Assembly: GCA_017398945.1 (NCBI GenBank)
Contig: JAFQES010000014.1
Span: forward strand, 1-64,000
Source: Bacilli bacterium
GTDB taxonomy: Bacteria; Bacillota_I; Bacilli_A; RF39; UBA660
Reading direction: 5' to 3'
DNA: 64,000 nt
The translations under genes were made by a program, and so were the position numbers. The notes beneath the pieces are model-generated. The model did no database searches and was not told the DNA's origin. It worked only from the letters and a program-made list of their open reading frames with translations. Shown here piece by piece: positions 34,068 through 43,608 of the stretch (within the stretch, counting starts at the first letter, position 1; each line of letters starts with the position of its first letter).

Positions 34068-34278
34068 AAGTACCTCCTGAAGTTTATTTGTAATAGTTTA
34101 TAAAAAAATATATTTTTTGTATAATGGTTTTATCATGTAATGTTTTATCAAATCTAATAAATTATGTTATTTATGCACTATAAATAATGTATGTATTCCG
34201 TTATTATCGGCCGAATTTATTGTATGCTAATATTTGTTTATAGAATACGGTAACGTTTGTTATTTTTGTGTTAAAAAT

Positions 34279-34323
34279 AAAAAATCTAAGAAGTAGTTAG
34301 TTGTTACTTTTTAGATTTTTTTT
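34279..34323 (-). terminator. Terminator of the LysR gene
   Basis: Near-perfect 16-bp stem: AAAAATCTAAGAAGTA against TACTTTTTAGATTTTT (one wobble), overlapping the last codons of the LysR gene. T runs occur on both strands. Confidence 0.8.
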
Positions 34324-35196
34324 AAGTAAATCAATGAATTTCTTTACTTTAATATCATTATTGTTTCTTTGAACGCATTTAATATATCTTTTTTCAATAT
34401 TAAAATTAACATTTAATTCAACTAATTCGTTATTGTCAAAGTAGGGTTGAACATATTGTTTAGTAGCAAAACCAATTCCCAAACCAGCTTTAACAAATTC
34501 AATAATTAGGCTGTGTCTGTCTAATTCAATAGTTGGTTTAAGTTGAATGTTGTTTTTTAAACAGATTAAATTAAGAAAGGTTCTTGTGTCATATTTTTCG
34601 TTTTGAACAATTAGTGATTCAGATAATATTTGTTTTAAATTAGTAATATTTTTAATTTTATTATAGTGGGTTGGAGTAGTGAAAAAACAATCTTCAATAC
34701 TCAGTAATTTAAAACTAGGATATTTCTTCTCGTTAATAACGATTGTTGAGTTAATAAAGATTAAATCGACTTTGCCATATCTTAGATAATTATATAATTC
34801 CTCAGAACTTAAATTTAATATTTCTATTGCAATCCCTGGATGAAGTTTTTTATAATCAATAATGGTTTGTGCTAAAATATTTTTGGTAACTGATTCACCA
34901 GCTCCAATACGTAGTTTGCCGACTTCAATTAAGTTAATGTTTTTTGCAAGTAATTCAACATTATCTAAGGTATTAATTGAATCTAAAATATAACGATATA
35001 GATTTTTTCCTTGGTCAGTTAAGAGGACTCCCTTTTTCTCGCGAACAAATAAAGTCATATTAAGTAGGTCTTCTAATTTTTTTATGGACTTTGTAATGGA
35101 TGGTTGAGTAACACACAATATTTTAGCGGCTTTGCTAATGCTTTCATATTGAGCCACTATTTTAAATGTTCTTAAAAGATCAAAGCTAACATTCAT
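34297..35196 (-). CDS. LysR-family transcription regulator
   Basis: 299 residues. An upstream in-frame start (35349) would add 51 residues lacking any LysR feature and run into the neighbour, while ATG 35196 has AGGAGG and begins MNVSFDLLRTFKIVA, the standard opening. The winged HTH is at about 17-60 (SISKAAKILCVTQPSITKSIKKLEDLL), and the effector domain follows (about 90-295). It is divergent from the PfkB kinase gene, the common layout for a LysR regulator and its target. The ligand is unknown. Confidence 0.93.
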   Translation of the reverse strand: MNVSFDLLRTFKIVAQYESISKAAKILCVTQPSITKSIKKLEDLLNMTLFVREKKGVLLTDQGKNLYRYILDSINTLDNVELLAKNINLIEVGKLRIGAGESVTKNILAQTIIDYKKLHPGIAIEILNLSSEELYNYLRYGKVDLIFINSTIVINEKKYPSFKLLSIEDCFFTTPTHYNKIKNITNLKQILSESLIVQNEKYDTRTFLNLICLKNNIQLKPTIELDRHSLIIEFVKAGLGIGFATKQYVQPYFDNNELVELNVNFNIEKRYIKCVQRNNNDIKVKKFIDLLKKNLKSNN

Positions 35197-35208
35197 ATAT
35201 TCCTCCTG

Positions 35209-35247
35209 GTTATAACATGTATAATAAATATTCATACTAATTATAAC
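35209..35247. promoter_or_regulatory. Possible LysR operator pair
   Basis: GTTATAAC (35209-35216, itself a palindrome) and ATTATAAC (35240-35247) are 31 bases apart between the divergent LysR and kinase genes. Symmetric AT-rich boxes at this place fit LysR binding. Confidence 0.35.
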
Positions 35248-35318
35248 TTTTTTTAAGGCTTTTGTATAGATTAAGTTTTTTAATAATGTTAACATGAGTT
35301 TGGAAAGGAGGAAAAGAA

Positions 35319-36254
35319 ATGAAAATAGCTTGTATTGGAAATGCGACATTTGATTGTACTCTTAGTAAGGAAGGATTTATCATTGAAGATGCTAGAAATA
35401 GTTTTGATAATATTAGCTTTACTCCAGGGGGGCCAGCTTCAAATGCTGCCAGTGTTATTGCAAAATTTGGTAGTAAGGTGGATTTTTACAGTCAACTTGG
35501 AAATGATGTATTTGGTAATTTTGTTTATGAGAGCCTAATTGCAGAAGGTATCAATGTTGAAAATATATCTTTTTCTAAAGCTGTCCATACTCCTTATAGT
35601 AATGTTTTGATAAATACCTTGGAAAGTACAAGAACAATTTGTACAGCAAGATCTAAAGTAGATTATGTCAGTCCTAAATTAGAAAAGTTTAATTATCAAA
35701 CTGATTATGATTTTATTTTAACAGACGGTAAATATGCTGAGGATTCTATTGAATTAATTAGAGCAAACCTTAATGCAATATCAATAATTGATGCCGGACG
35801 CGCTAATGATAATGTTATAAGTGTGTGTAGAGAAGTTGATTATATTATCTGTTCTCAAAACTTTGCTGAGGAAGTAACTGGATGCGTTTTAACAGAGGAT
35901 TATCAAAATAATGTGATGGTTTATCAAAAATTATGTTCTTTATTTCCAAATGCTAAAGGAATCACTATTACTGTTGGTAAAAGAGGTTATATTTGTGCTA
36001 AAGATAATGAAGTATTAATAAATTCATCATATGATAGTGGACTTCCTGCAATAGATACAAATTGTGCTGGAGATATATTTCATGGAGCATTTACTTATGC
36101 AATAGCGAATGGATATGATTATTATGAAGCATTAGAGTTTGCAAATGTTACGGCTTCGTTGTCTACAACTAAAACCGGAGGAAGAAATTCTTGCCCTAAT
36201 TTAAGTGAAGTAAATAAAGTTATGAATAATTATTCTAGAAAACGTATTAATTAG
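35319..36254 (+). CDS. PfkB-family carbohydrate kinase
   Basis: 311 residues with an AAAGGAGG ribosome site. Ribokinase-like fold: N-terminal GNATFDCTL, substrate loop PGGPASNAASVIAKFG (about 35-50) with the GG-x-x-x-N motif, and the C-terminal catalytic DTNCAGDIFHGAF (about 248-260), where the family has DTxGAGD and the last Asp is the base. Likely phosphorylates a sugar or nucleoside, possibly under the divergent LysR regulator. Substrate cannot be told; ribokinase, fructokinase or a nucleoside kinase are all possible. Confidence 0.9.
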   Translation: MKIACIGNATFDCTLSKEGFIIEDARNSFDNISFTPGGPASNAASVIAKFGSKVDFYSQLGNDVFGNFVYESLIAEGINVENISFSKAVHTPYSNVLINTLESTRTICTARSKVDYVSPKLEKFNYQTDYDFILTDGKYAEDSIELIRANLNAISIIDAGRANDNVISVCREVDYIICSQNFAEEVTGCVLTEDYQNNVMVYQKLCSLFPNAKGITITVGKRGYICAKDNEVLINSSYDSGLPAIDTNCAGDIFHGAFTYAIANGYDYYEALEFANVTASLSTTKTGGRNSCPNLSEVNKVMNNYSRKRIN

Positions 36255-36315
36255 TTGAGATTTAAACTTAAATTTTATATAATGAATTTGAGTTTAATGA
36301 AAGTAGTCGGTTAAT

Positions 36316-37437
36316 ATGAAGAAAAAGTGGATTATTGGATTATTATTATTTTTAGTTATTATTTCTTTTGGAATTATACTTTTACATTTTTACCAAAAAA
36401 GAAATAAAAATAATTTAAAAGACAATAATCCTCTTTTTAATTATAGTAATTTTAAGTCCAAAGATTTATTTTTTGAGAACTTTGGTAAAATAAAAAATGT
36501 ATTAGATGAATTTGAATTACAAACTAATGTAACAATTTCTGCTGTTGGCGATTGTACAATTGGTTATGATGATGATTTTGGTTATAACAATAGTTTTAAT
36601 CATGAGTATGATAAACATGGTGCTGGTTACTTCTTTGGCGGAGTAAAAAGTATTTTTGAAGAAGATGACATTACAATTGCTAATTTGGAATCTACATTTA
36701 CGGAGTATAATGTAAAAAGAGAAAAAAAGTTTAATTTTAAGGCGCCTACTGGTTATGTGGAAATATTAAATGAAGGGGACATTGAAGTAGTTAATATTGC
36801 AAACAATCATAGTCATGATTATGGTGATATAGGGTATCAAGATACATTAAACACATTAAGTGATGCTAACATAAATTATTTTGGAAATAGTGAATATTAT
36901 ATTTATGAGAAAAATGATGTAAAAATTGGTTTTGCTGGAATTTTTTGTATTGAATATAGGTGTACAAAGTTGGTGGATAAAGCTATTTCTAATTTAAAAA
37001 GTTATAATGTAGATGCGATAGTATTATCTTTTCATTGGGGAATTGAAAAAGATTATCAACAAAGTAGTACTCAAGAATATGTTGGAAGATATGCGATAGA
37101 CCAAGGAGCTGACTTGGTTTTAGGTCATCACCCTCATGTCCTACAAGGAATTGAAAAATATAAAGATAAATATATAGTTTATAGTCTAGCTAATTTTTCT
37201 TTTGGGGGAAATAAAAATCCGGCTGATAAAGATACGATGATTTATCAGATTCGATTTACTTTTAAAGACGGAAATATTGTAGATGATGCTATAAAAATTT
37301 ATCCTGTAAGTGTATCCAGTACAAATAAGCGAAATGATTATCGTCCGACCTTATTAAATGGGGATGATGCAACTAGAGTGTTAGAAAAAATACAAAGATA
37401 TAGTACTGGAATTAATTTGTATGAAACATTTAAATAA
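36316..37437 (+). CDS. CapA/PgsA-family protein (metallophosphatase-like)
   Basis: 373 residues with an N-terminal membrane anchor (about 5-25) and an outside CapA domain (about 75-350). Signature blocks: SAVGDCTIGYDDD, IANLESTFTE, NIANNHSHDYG, LSFHWGIEKDY, and LGHHPHVLQGIEKYKDKYIVYSLANFSFGG. The metal-binding Asp, Asn and His residues of the calcineurin-like fold are present. CapA proteins support poly-gamma-glutamate export, but no capB/capC genes lie nearby, so the role here is unclear. Confidence 0.9.
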   Translation: MKKKWIIGLLLFLVIISFGIILLHFYQKRNKNNLKDNNPLFNYSNFKSKDLFFENFGKIKNVLDEFELQTNVTISAVGDCTIGYDDDFGYNNSFNHEYDKHGAGYFFGGVKSIFEEDDITIANLESTFTEYNVKREKKFNFKAPTGYVEILNEGDIEVVNIANNHSHDYGDIGYQDTLNTLSDANINYFGNSEYYIYEKNDVKIGFAGIFCIEYRCTKLVDKAISNLKSYNVDAIVLSFHWGIEKDYQQSSTQEYVGRYAIDQGADLVLGHHPHVLQGIEKYKDKYIVYSLANFSFGGNKNPADKDTMIYQIRFTFKDGNIVDDAIKIYPVSVSSTNKRNDYRPTLLNGDDATRVLEKIQRYSTGINLYETFK

Positions 37438-37508
37438 TTTTAAATATTTTTTCTTGATTTGAAATGTTTAATAAAATATACTTATATCCAGAAAGTGAAG
37501 TAATTAGT

Positions 37509-38216
37509 ATGAAGCATTATTTTGGACAAACAAGTAATTTTTCCTTGAGTTTTTTTGGGCCTGTTCATTTATTGTTGATATTAGGAACAATATTAGCAAT
37601 ATTTGGTATATATAAATATCGTGATAAGTTAAAGAAATATAAAATAGTAAAAACTATAATTCCCATTATTTTATTTAGTAATATGGTTATTTATATTGCT
37701 GGGGCAATGTTAGCAGGTATTTATGATATAAAAATTCATTTACCAATTCATTATTGCTATATTACGGGTTTTGCTTTTATGTATATGTTAATCAAAGATA
37801 AAAAGAATTGGTTTAATATGTTATATTACGCTATTTTCTTTTGTACTATAACTGTAATTATATTCCAAGACCCAAATATTACTTATGATAGATATGAATT
37901 TTTATTGTTAGTAATTAGTCATCATTTTTTGTTGTTAAGTAGTTTCTATACTTTATATGTTTTAGATTATCCTGTCAATAAAAAAGGTTATAAGCCATTC
38001 TTAATTTATACTTTAATTGTTTATTTAGTGGTATTTGGATTAAATAGAATTTTAGGAACTGATTATATATTTAATGATTCTTTTCCGTTATTCATATATG
38101 ATTGTTTTCCTTTTATAAAAATGTTTCCACCAATAGTATGGCTATTTTTATTAAGTATTCCGTTACTTATTTGTGCTTATATGCCAGTAAGGTATAAAAA
38201 TAGAAATGTTAACTAA
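37509..38216 (+). CDS. YwaF-type integral membrane protein (TIGR02206)
   Basis: 235 residues with about six or seven spans. ATG 37509 gives MKHYFGQTSNFSLSFFGPVHL, the usual family opening; a start at 37464 would add 15 atypical residues. LPIHYCYITGFAFMY and a C-terminal YMPVRY are the other conserved regions. Function is unknown across the family. It lies behind the CapA gene with no strong terminator between. Confidence 0.8.
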   Translation: MKHYFGQTSNFSLSFFGPVHLLLILGTILAIFGIYKYRDKLKKYKIVKTIIPIILFSNMVIYIAGAMLAGIYDIKIHLPIHYCYITGFAFMYMLIKDKKNWFNMLYYAIFFCTITVIIFQDPNITYDRYEFLLLVISHHFLLLSSFYTLYVLDYPVNKKGYKPFLIYTLIVYLVVFGLNRILGTDYIFNDSFPLFIYDCFPFIKMFPPIVWLFLLSIPLLICAYMPVRYKNRNVN

Positions 38217-38222
38217 ATTTAG

Positions 38223-38251
38223 TTGACTTTTTTTGTTATTAATGATATTTT
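38223..38251 (+). promoter_or_regulatory. Promoter of the leader-peptide/ABC exporter unit
   Basis: TTGACT (38223-38228), 17 bases, TATTTT (38246-38251) with a TGA extended -10. Transcription would start about 25 bases before the leader ORF. Confidence 0.55.
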
Positions 38252-38283
38252 GTAAGTGAATTTAAAGAGAAAGGAGTGGAAAT

Positions 38284-38373
38284 ATGAAGAAGTTAAATTC
38301 AAAAGTTTTTAATAATATTATGGTAGCTGATAATAGAAATGTGAGGAAACTTCTTTGTTTTTTCACTAACTAA
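38284..38373 (+). CDS. 29-residue leader peptide of the ABC exporter
   Basis: ATG 38284 follows an AAAGGAGTGG ribosome site, stronger than many gene starts here. The peptide starts MKKLNSKVFNN and ends LCFFTN; it has no signal or domain. A terminator and the exporter gene follow on the same strand. Its coding sequence includes ATGGTAGC (38320-38327), which can pair with the terminator's first arm. This layout matches translational attenuators such as bmrB-bmrCD. The ORF is small, so coding is inferred from the ribosome site and context. Confidence 0.6.
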   Translation: MKKLNSKVFNNIMVADNRNVRKLLCFFTN

Positions 38374-38400
38374 ATACTCTGACTTTTAATTATTTTGAGG

Positions 38401-38430
38401 CTACTATTTATTATAGTAGTTTTTATTTTA
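38401..38430 (+). terminator. Attenuator terminator before the ABC exporter
   Basis: CTACTAT-TTATT-ATAGTAG, perfect 7-bp stem, then TTTTTATTTT. Its first arm plus the preceding G (GCTACTAT, 38400-38407) is complementary to ATGGTAGC inside the leader ORF, so an anti-terminator form is possible. The exporter's AAGGAGGT ribosome site follows at once. Confidence 0.75.
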
Positions 38431-38442
38431 TAAGGAGGTCAT

Positions 38443-40173
38443 ATGAAAAATTTAAAAGAATTTAAACCTCTAATAAAATTGATTGATAAAGATAAATATA
38501 AACTTATTATTGCTAGTATTTTAATTTTTATCTCCGGAATTTTTGGGATATTTACAGGATATTTAAATGGAGCAGCTGTTGAAGCAATTACTAAGTTACA
38601 CGTTAAAATGGCTTTAATTTATTTAGGTATTTATTTTGTAATTGAAATATCATTTTGTGGAGCTATTCAACATATTGCAACCTCAATGCTTCATAAAGTA
38701 GAAAGTGCTTTAACTAGAAAGTTAGGCTATTTCACTTATAAAAAAGCCCTTAATTTACCAGCAGCAGCATTTGAAAAAATGTCTTCTGGAGAAATTATTA
38801 ATCGAATTACAAACGATGCTGATTCTATTAGCTTTGCATTTGGTAGATTATTAAATATGTTTTCATCATTAGTGGCAGCAATAATTATAATTTTTTATAT
38901 TTTTTTAAATTCTTGGATTATAGGATTAGAGATTATTATTTTATTATTAGTGCTTTTCTTAGTAATAAAAAAATATAGTCCTAAATTAAAAAATATTCAC
39001 AAAGAAAGAAAAGTGGAGCAAGATAAATTTACATCTTTATCAACAGAATCTATTAGAGGTATTAGAGAAATAAAAACTTTAGGAATTAAATCTAGTTTAA
39101 TTCATGATATAACAGATATTATAAAATTAATTTATAATAAATCAGAAAAAGAAATAAATATCCAAAAAGAATTCAACATTATTACAAGATTTTTAAAAAC
39201 TTTGTTAGAAGTTGGTGTATTTGTTACATGTATAATATTATTATATTATAATCAAATTACTTTAACTTTTTTTATCGCAATGACTTATTATGTTTATAGA
39301 TACATGTGGTTAATAGAAAATATAAATGATTTAACCCAAACTTATCAAAAAGTAGTGGTTGCTATTACGAGGGTTAATGAAATATTAGAAAATAGACTTT
39401 ATCAAGATGAATATTTTGGGAAGGAAAAAATTAAAAATATTCAGGGAGTTATTAAATTTGAAAATGTAGTTTTTTCGTATCCAGATGAGTCTGTAACATT
39501 AAATAATTTTAGTTTAACAATTGAACCTAATAAAAAGCTTGCTATTGTAGGAAAGTCTGGTCAGGGAAAATCAACTTTATTCAATTTAATTACAAGAATA
39601 TTTGATGTTGATAAAGGAAGTATTACATTAGATAATATTAATATAAAAGATTTAAGCGAAGAAGAGTTAAGAAAGCATATCTCAATTATTAGACAAGAGC
39701 CTTTTATTTTTAATAAATCAATTAAAGATAATTTTAAGATATTAAATAATAAAGTAACACTTAAAGAAATAAGAAAATATGCTAAAATGGCTTACATAGA
39801 TGATTATATAATGTCATTACCTAAAAAATATGATACTGTTTTAGGTGAAGGCGGAATTAATCTAAGCGGAGGTCAAAAACAAAGGTTGGCTATTGCTAGA
39901 ACCTTTTGTAAAAAAAGTAAAATAATCTTATTTGATGAAGCAACAAGTGCTTTAGATAATGGGTCACAACATTATATTAAAGAAGCAATTGATAATATTG
40001 TGAAAGATCATACAGTTGTTATTGTCGCACATCGATTGTCAACTATTATGGATGCGGATATTATTCATATTGTTGATGAAGGGAAATTAGTTGCTTCTGG
40101 CAAACATGAAGAATTATTAAAAAACAATGAAATTTATAAAACTTTATATGAAACTGAATCTTTAAATTCATAA
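38443..40173 (+). CDS. ABC exporter half-transporter (membrane and ATPase domains fused)
   Basis: 576 residues. Six membrane spans (about 20-285) and a C-terminal ATPase: Walker A GKSGQGKST (about 370), Q-loop IIRQEPF, signature LSGGQKQRLAIARTF (about 478), Walker B IILFDEATSALD and switch His VAHRLST. This is a full type IV (multidrug/peptide exporter) half-transporter, probably a homodimer. No partner half lies nearby. Being behind a leader-peptide attenuator suggests induction by a ribosome-targeting drug or by translation stress. No peptidase (C39) domain is present. Confidence 0.95.
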   Translation: MKNLKEFKPLIKLIDKDKYKLIIASILIFISGIFGIFTGYLNGAAVEAITKLHVKMALIYLGIYFVIEISFCGAIQHIATSMLHKVESALTRKLGYFTYKKALNLPAAAFEKMSSGEIINRITNDADSISFAFGRLLNMFSSLVAAIIIIFYIFLNSWIIGLEIIILLLVLFLVIKKYSPKLKNIHKERKVEQDKFTSLSTESIRGIREIKTLGIKSSLIHDITDIIKLIYNKSEKEINIQKEFNIITRFLKTLLEVGVFVTCIILLYYNQITLTFFIAMTYYVYRYMWLIENINDLTQTYQKVVVAITRVNEILENRLYQDEYFGKEKIKNIQGVIKFENVVFSYPDESVTLNNFSLTIEPNKKLAIVGKSGQGKSTLFNLITRIFDVDKGSITLDNINIKDLSEEELRKHISIIRQEPFIFNKSIKDNFKILNNKVTLKEIRKYAKMAYIDDYIMSLPKKYDTVLGEGGINLSGGQKQRLAIARTFCKKSKIILFDEATSALDNGSQHYIKEAIDNIVKDHTVVIVAHRLSTIMDADIIHIVDEGKLVASGKHEELLKNNEIYKTLYETESLNS

Positions 40174-40223
40174 TACTATTGTTATAATTATAAAAAGAAA
40201 TTAAAATGAAGATGGTGAAAAAA

Positions 40224-40736
40224 ATGAAAATTAGAATAAATGATTTGAGATGTATTAATCAAGATATTAATTTGGATAAATATATTGAGTTTAGAACTTT
40301 GGTAAAGAAATCTATGCCTTTTCCTGAGTGGCTAGGAGATTTTAGTAAAGAAGAATTAAATGATAATATTATAAATAATGATGGAAAAATATGGGTATAC
40401 TATGATGATGAAATTCCCGTTTGTTCGATGATGCTTATTCCTAGCACAGAAAAGTCAATAAAAAAATTTGAACTTAGTTTAGATTTTAAGGATGTTATTG
40501 ATTATGGACCTATGTTTGTTAATCCAGAATATGTTGGAAACGGATTACAATATCAAATGTTAACAGAAATTGATAATTATGCTAGGACGTTAGGATATAA
40601 ATATGCTGTTGGTACTATTCACCCTGATAATATTTATTCTATTAATAATTTATTAAAAGATAATTTTGAATTACATGGTACAAAAGTATTTAATCGAGGT
40701 TTAAGAAATATATATATTAAAGATTTGAGAGGTTAA
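40224..40736 (+). CDS. GNAT acetyltransferase
   Basis: 170 residues from ATG 40224; the upstream ATG at 40206 has a weaker ribosome site. The GNAT core is seen in VIDYGPMFVNPEYVGNGLQYQMLTEIDNYAR (about 98-128), where V-x-x-x-Y-V-G-N-G-L replaces the usual R/Q-x-x-G-x-G/A loop, followed by HPDNIYSINNLLKDNFELHG. It likely transfers acetyl from acetyl-CoA to a small molecule or peptide. It is a short unit with the rhodanese 3 bases downstream. Confidence 0.8.
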   Translation: MKIRINDLRCINQDINLDKYIEFRTLVKKSMPFPEWLGDFSKEELNDNIINNDGKIWVYYDDEIPVCSMMLIPSTEKSIKKFELSLDFKDVIDYGPMFVNPEYVGNGLQYQMLTEIDNYARTLGYKYAVGTIHPDNIYSINNLLKDNFELHGTKVFNRGLRNIYIKDLRG

Positions 40737-40739
40737 ATA

Positions 40740-41075
40740 ATGAAAAAATTTATATTATTTATTCTTATTTTAACAATAAGTGGTTGTCATACTAAGCAAA
40801 TTATTGATTATAAAGAATTAATGAAAGACAATGAATATGTTATTATTGATGTAAGAACTCTAGAAGAATATAATGAATCTCATATAGTTGGGGCAATAAA
40901 TATACCTTATGATCAAATAGATAACAATGTTGATCTAGATAAAGAAAAAATAATATTGGTTTATTGTAAAAGTGGAAATAGAAGTGGTATAGCAGCTAAA
41001 ATGTTAACTAATTTAGATTATAAAGTTTATGATTTAGGAGCTTTTGCTAAAATAGATTTACCAAAAGAAATATAA
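40740..41075 (+). CDS. Rhodanese-domain lipoprotein
   Basis: 111 residues. A lipobox ISGC at about 13-16 ends a hydrophobic signal, so the protein should be lipid-anchored outside. The rhodanese domain (about 22-105) has the active-site loop YCKSGNRSG with catalytic Cys near 78 and the conserved IIDVRTLEEYNESHI at 33. It would carry sulfur (persulfide) transfer at the cell surface. It is 3 bases after the GNAT gene. Confidence 0.9.
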   Translation: MKKFILFILILTISGCHTKQIIDYKELMKDNEYVIIDVRTLEEYNESHIVGAINIPYDQIDNNVDLDKEKIILVYCKSGNRSGIAAKMLTNLDYKVYDLGAFAKIDLPKEI

Positions 41076-41096
41076 CAATAGTAATTTATAATAAGT

Positions 41097-41131
41097 CACT
41101 ATTTCATAATGAAATAGTGGTTTTCTTTTTA
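41097..41131 (+). terminator. Terminator before prfB
   Basis: CACTATTTCA-TAA-TGAAATAGTG, perfect 10-bp stem, followed by a T-rich tail. Confidence 0.9.
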
Positions 41132-41169
41132 TAGACGTGTTAAAATAGATTAATGAAAGGAAACTTTTT

Positions 41170-42256
41170 ATGAACAAAGATAATTTAATTATTGAATTAG
41201 AAAATTATAAACAAAGAATTGAAGAATTAGGGAGGTCTCTTTGACTTATCCTCAAAATTAAAAGAAGTAGAAAGTTTAGAGTTAGAAGTTAATAAAGATG
41301 ATTTTTGGCAAGATATAACTAATGCTAACAGTATTAATAAAAGATTGGCAAACTTAAAAAAGGAAATCAATGATTATAATATTATTAGAAGTCAAGTGTT
41401 GGATGGTTTAGAATTGTTACAATCTAGTGATGATGAAGAGTTAATAGCTATAGTTATTGATGAAATGAATAGTTGGAAAGAAAGATTAGAAGATTTAGAA
41501 AATTTAGCTTTTTTGAGTGGAGAGTTTGATTTATCTAATTGTTATTTAGAAATCCATCCAGGAGCTGGAGGTACAGAATCTTGTGATTGGGCTGCGATGT
41601 TGTATCGGATGTATACAAGATTTGCCGAAAAATATGGTTATGATTATGAAGTTGTTGATGAATTAAAAGGTGAAGAAGCAGGTATTAAAAGTGTTACTTT
41701 AAAAATAATTGGTGATAAAGCCTATGGCTATTTAAAACGCGAAAATGGTGTTCATCGCCTTGTAAGAATATCTCCATTTGATTCCAATAAAAGAAGACAC
41801 ACCTCATTTGCTTCTGTAACTGTAATCCCTGAAATTAATAAAGATATCAACATAGAAGTTAAAGAAACTGATATAAAAATAGATGTTTATCATAGTAGTG
41901 GAGCGGGAGGACAATCAGTAAATACATCTAATTCAGCGGTAAGAATTACCCATTTGCCTACGAAAACAGTTGTTACCTGTCAAAATGAACGTAGTCAATT
42001 AAAGAATAAAGAACAAGCTATGAAACTTTTGAAAAATAAATTATATTTGTTAGAGTTAGAAAAACAAAATAGTGAGATTAATTCTTTAAAAGATAATAGT
42101 GTTAGTATCAATTTTGGCAGTCAAATAAGAAGTTATGTTTTAGAACCATATAAATTGGTAAAAGACAATCGTAATAATTATGAAGATACTGATCCAGAAA
42201 AGATATTAGATGGTGAAATATTAGAACTTATCAAATCTTTGTTGAAAGTTAAATAA
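41170..42256 (+). CDS. prfB: Peptide chain release factor 2, with programmed +1 frameshift
   Basis: 361 residues as the join of 41170-41241 and 41243-42256. The first 24 codons end CTT-TGA. A ribosome at the in-frame TGA can shift +1 (CTT TGA C read as CTT, then GAC), guided by GGGAGG three bases before CTT. When RF2 is low the shift is favoured, giving auto-control. The RF2-specific stop-recognition tripeptide SPF (VRISPFDSN) and the catalytic GGQ (SGAGGQSVN) are present. RF2 reads UGA and UAA, which shows UGA is a stop in this organism. Confidence 0.97.
41230..41245 (+). promoter_or_regulatory. prfB programmed frameshift site
   Basis: GGGAGG (internal ribosome-site mimic), TCT spacer, then CTTTGAC. 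The 3-base spacing equals that of the E. coli and Bacillus sites. Confidence 0.95.
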
Positions 42257-42288
42257 AAATGAGTAAAATATTACATTGAGGAATAATT

Positions 42289-43608
42289 ATGCAAAGTTGT
42301 AAGAAAATAATATTAGAAAATGTAAAAAAGGGATCAACTGTAATTGTATCTTGTTCGGGTGGTCCTGATTCAATGTGTTTGTTAAAAAATGTTATCGATT
42401 TAAAAGATAAATTAGATTTAAAAATTATTGTTGGACATATTAATCATAATGTAAGAGAAGAGTCATTAGAAGAAGAGCTTTTTGTTAAAGATTATGTTTT
42501 AAAAAATAATTTAATTTTTGAGAGCATGACTATCAAAAAATATACGAAGGAAAACTTCCATAATGAAGCTAGAATTATACGTTATGATTTTATGAAAGAT
42601 TTGATTAAAAAATATCAAGCTAGCTATTTGTTTACAGCTCATCATGGTGATGATTTAATGGAAACTATTTTGATGAGAATTGCTAGAGGAAGTAATTTAA
42701 AAGGATATGCCGGATTTAGAATGGTAATGCCTCAAGACAGATACGTTGTAATTCGTCCTTTGATATTAACTACTAAAGAAGAAATTATCAAATATAATAA
42801 TGAAAATGGTATTTTGTTTGCTATTGATAAAACTAATGCTAGTGATGATTATACAAGAAATCGTTATCGTAATCATGTGTTACCTTTTTTAAAAGCCGAA
42901 AATAGTGATATTCATTTAAAATATTGGCTATATAGTGAAAGGTTAAATGAAAATAACGAATTTGTCGAAAAATATGTTCAAAATATTGAACAAAAAATAA
43001 TTGTGGATAACAAGTTAATAATTAAAGGTTTTAGAAATTTGGAGCCACTAATTCAAAAAAGAATTATCGAAAATATGCTCTATAAAATTTATTTAGATGA
43101 TTTATATACAATTGGTTTAAAACATGTTAGTATAATAATTGAGTTTATTTTAAAAAATAAAAATGGATCTTTAAATTTACCTGGTAATTATATGGCGGTG
43201 TGTGAGTATGGCTATTTTTATATCAAAGTATTTAAAGAAAATAAAGAATATTGCTATGAAATAGAAAATGTTGTATATTTACCAAATAATTATAAATTAA
43301 GTTTAACTAATGAAGTTGGTAATAGCAATTATTATTTAAAATTAAATTCTAAAGAAGTTAAACTTCCCTTATATGTGCGTAATAAAAAAGAGGGCGATAA
43401 AATAGAGGTAAAACATTTAAATGGAACTCAAAAAGTAAAGAAAATTTTTATTGATTATAAGATTAATAAAGATAATAGAGTTAGTTGGCCAATTGTAGTT
43501 GACAGTAGTGATACGCTTTTATGGGTTCCAGGACTTAAAAAGTCAAAATTTGATAAAGAAAATAATGAAATATATGATATAATAATAAAGTACGAGGAGG
43601 AAAAATAA
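42289..43608 (+). CDS. tilS: tRNA(Ile)-lysidine synthase TilS
   Basis: 439 residues. Adds lysine to C34 of tRNA-Ile(CAU), so that AUA is read as Ile. The PP-loop [12 protein letters not shown] is at about 21-32, with the [11 protein letters not shown] and [15 protein letters not shown] blocks behind, and the C-terminal TilS domain (about 365-435). Ile AUA codons are abundant here, so the enzyme is essential. It shares one base with ftsH (TAATG), the same order as in many Bacilli. Confidence 0.96.
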   Translation: MQSCKKIILENVKKGSTVIVSCSGGPDSMCLLKNVIDLKDKLDLKIIVGHINHNVREESLEEELFVKDYVLKNNLIFESMTIKKYTKENFHNEARIIRYDFMKDLIKKYQASYLFTAHHGDDLMETILMRIARGSNLKGYAGFRMVMPQDRYVVIRPLILTTKEEIIKYNNENGILFAIDKTNASDDYTRNRYRNHVLPFLKAENSDIHLKYWLYSERLNENNEFVEKYVQNIEQKIIVDNKLIIKGFRNLEPLIQKRIIENMLYKIYLDDLYTIGLKHVSIIIEFILKNKNGSLNLPGNYMAVCEYGYFYIKVFKENKEYCYEIENVVYLPNNYKLSLTNEVGNSNYYLKLNSKEVKLPLYVRNKKEGDKIEVKHLNGTQKVKKIFIDYKINKDNRVSWPIVVDSSDTLLWVPGLKKSKFDKENNEIYDIIIKYEEEK

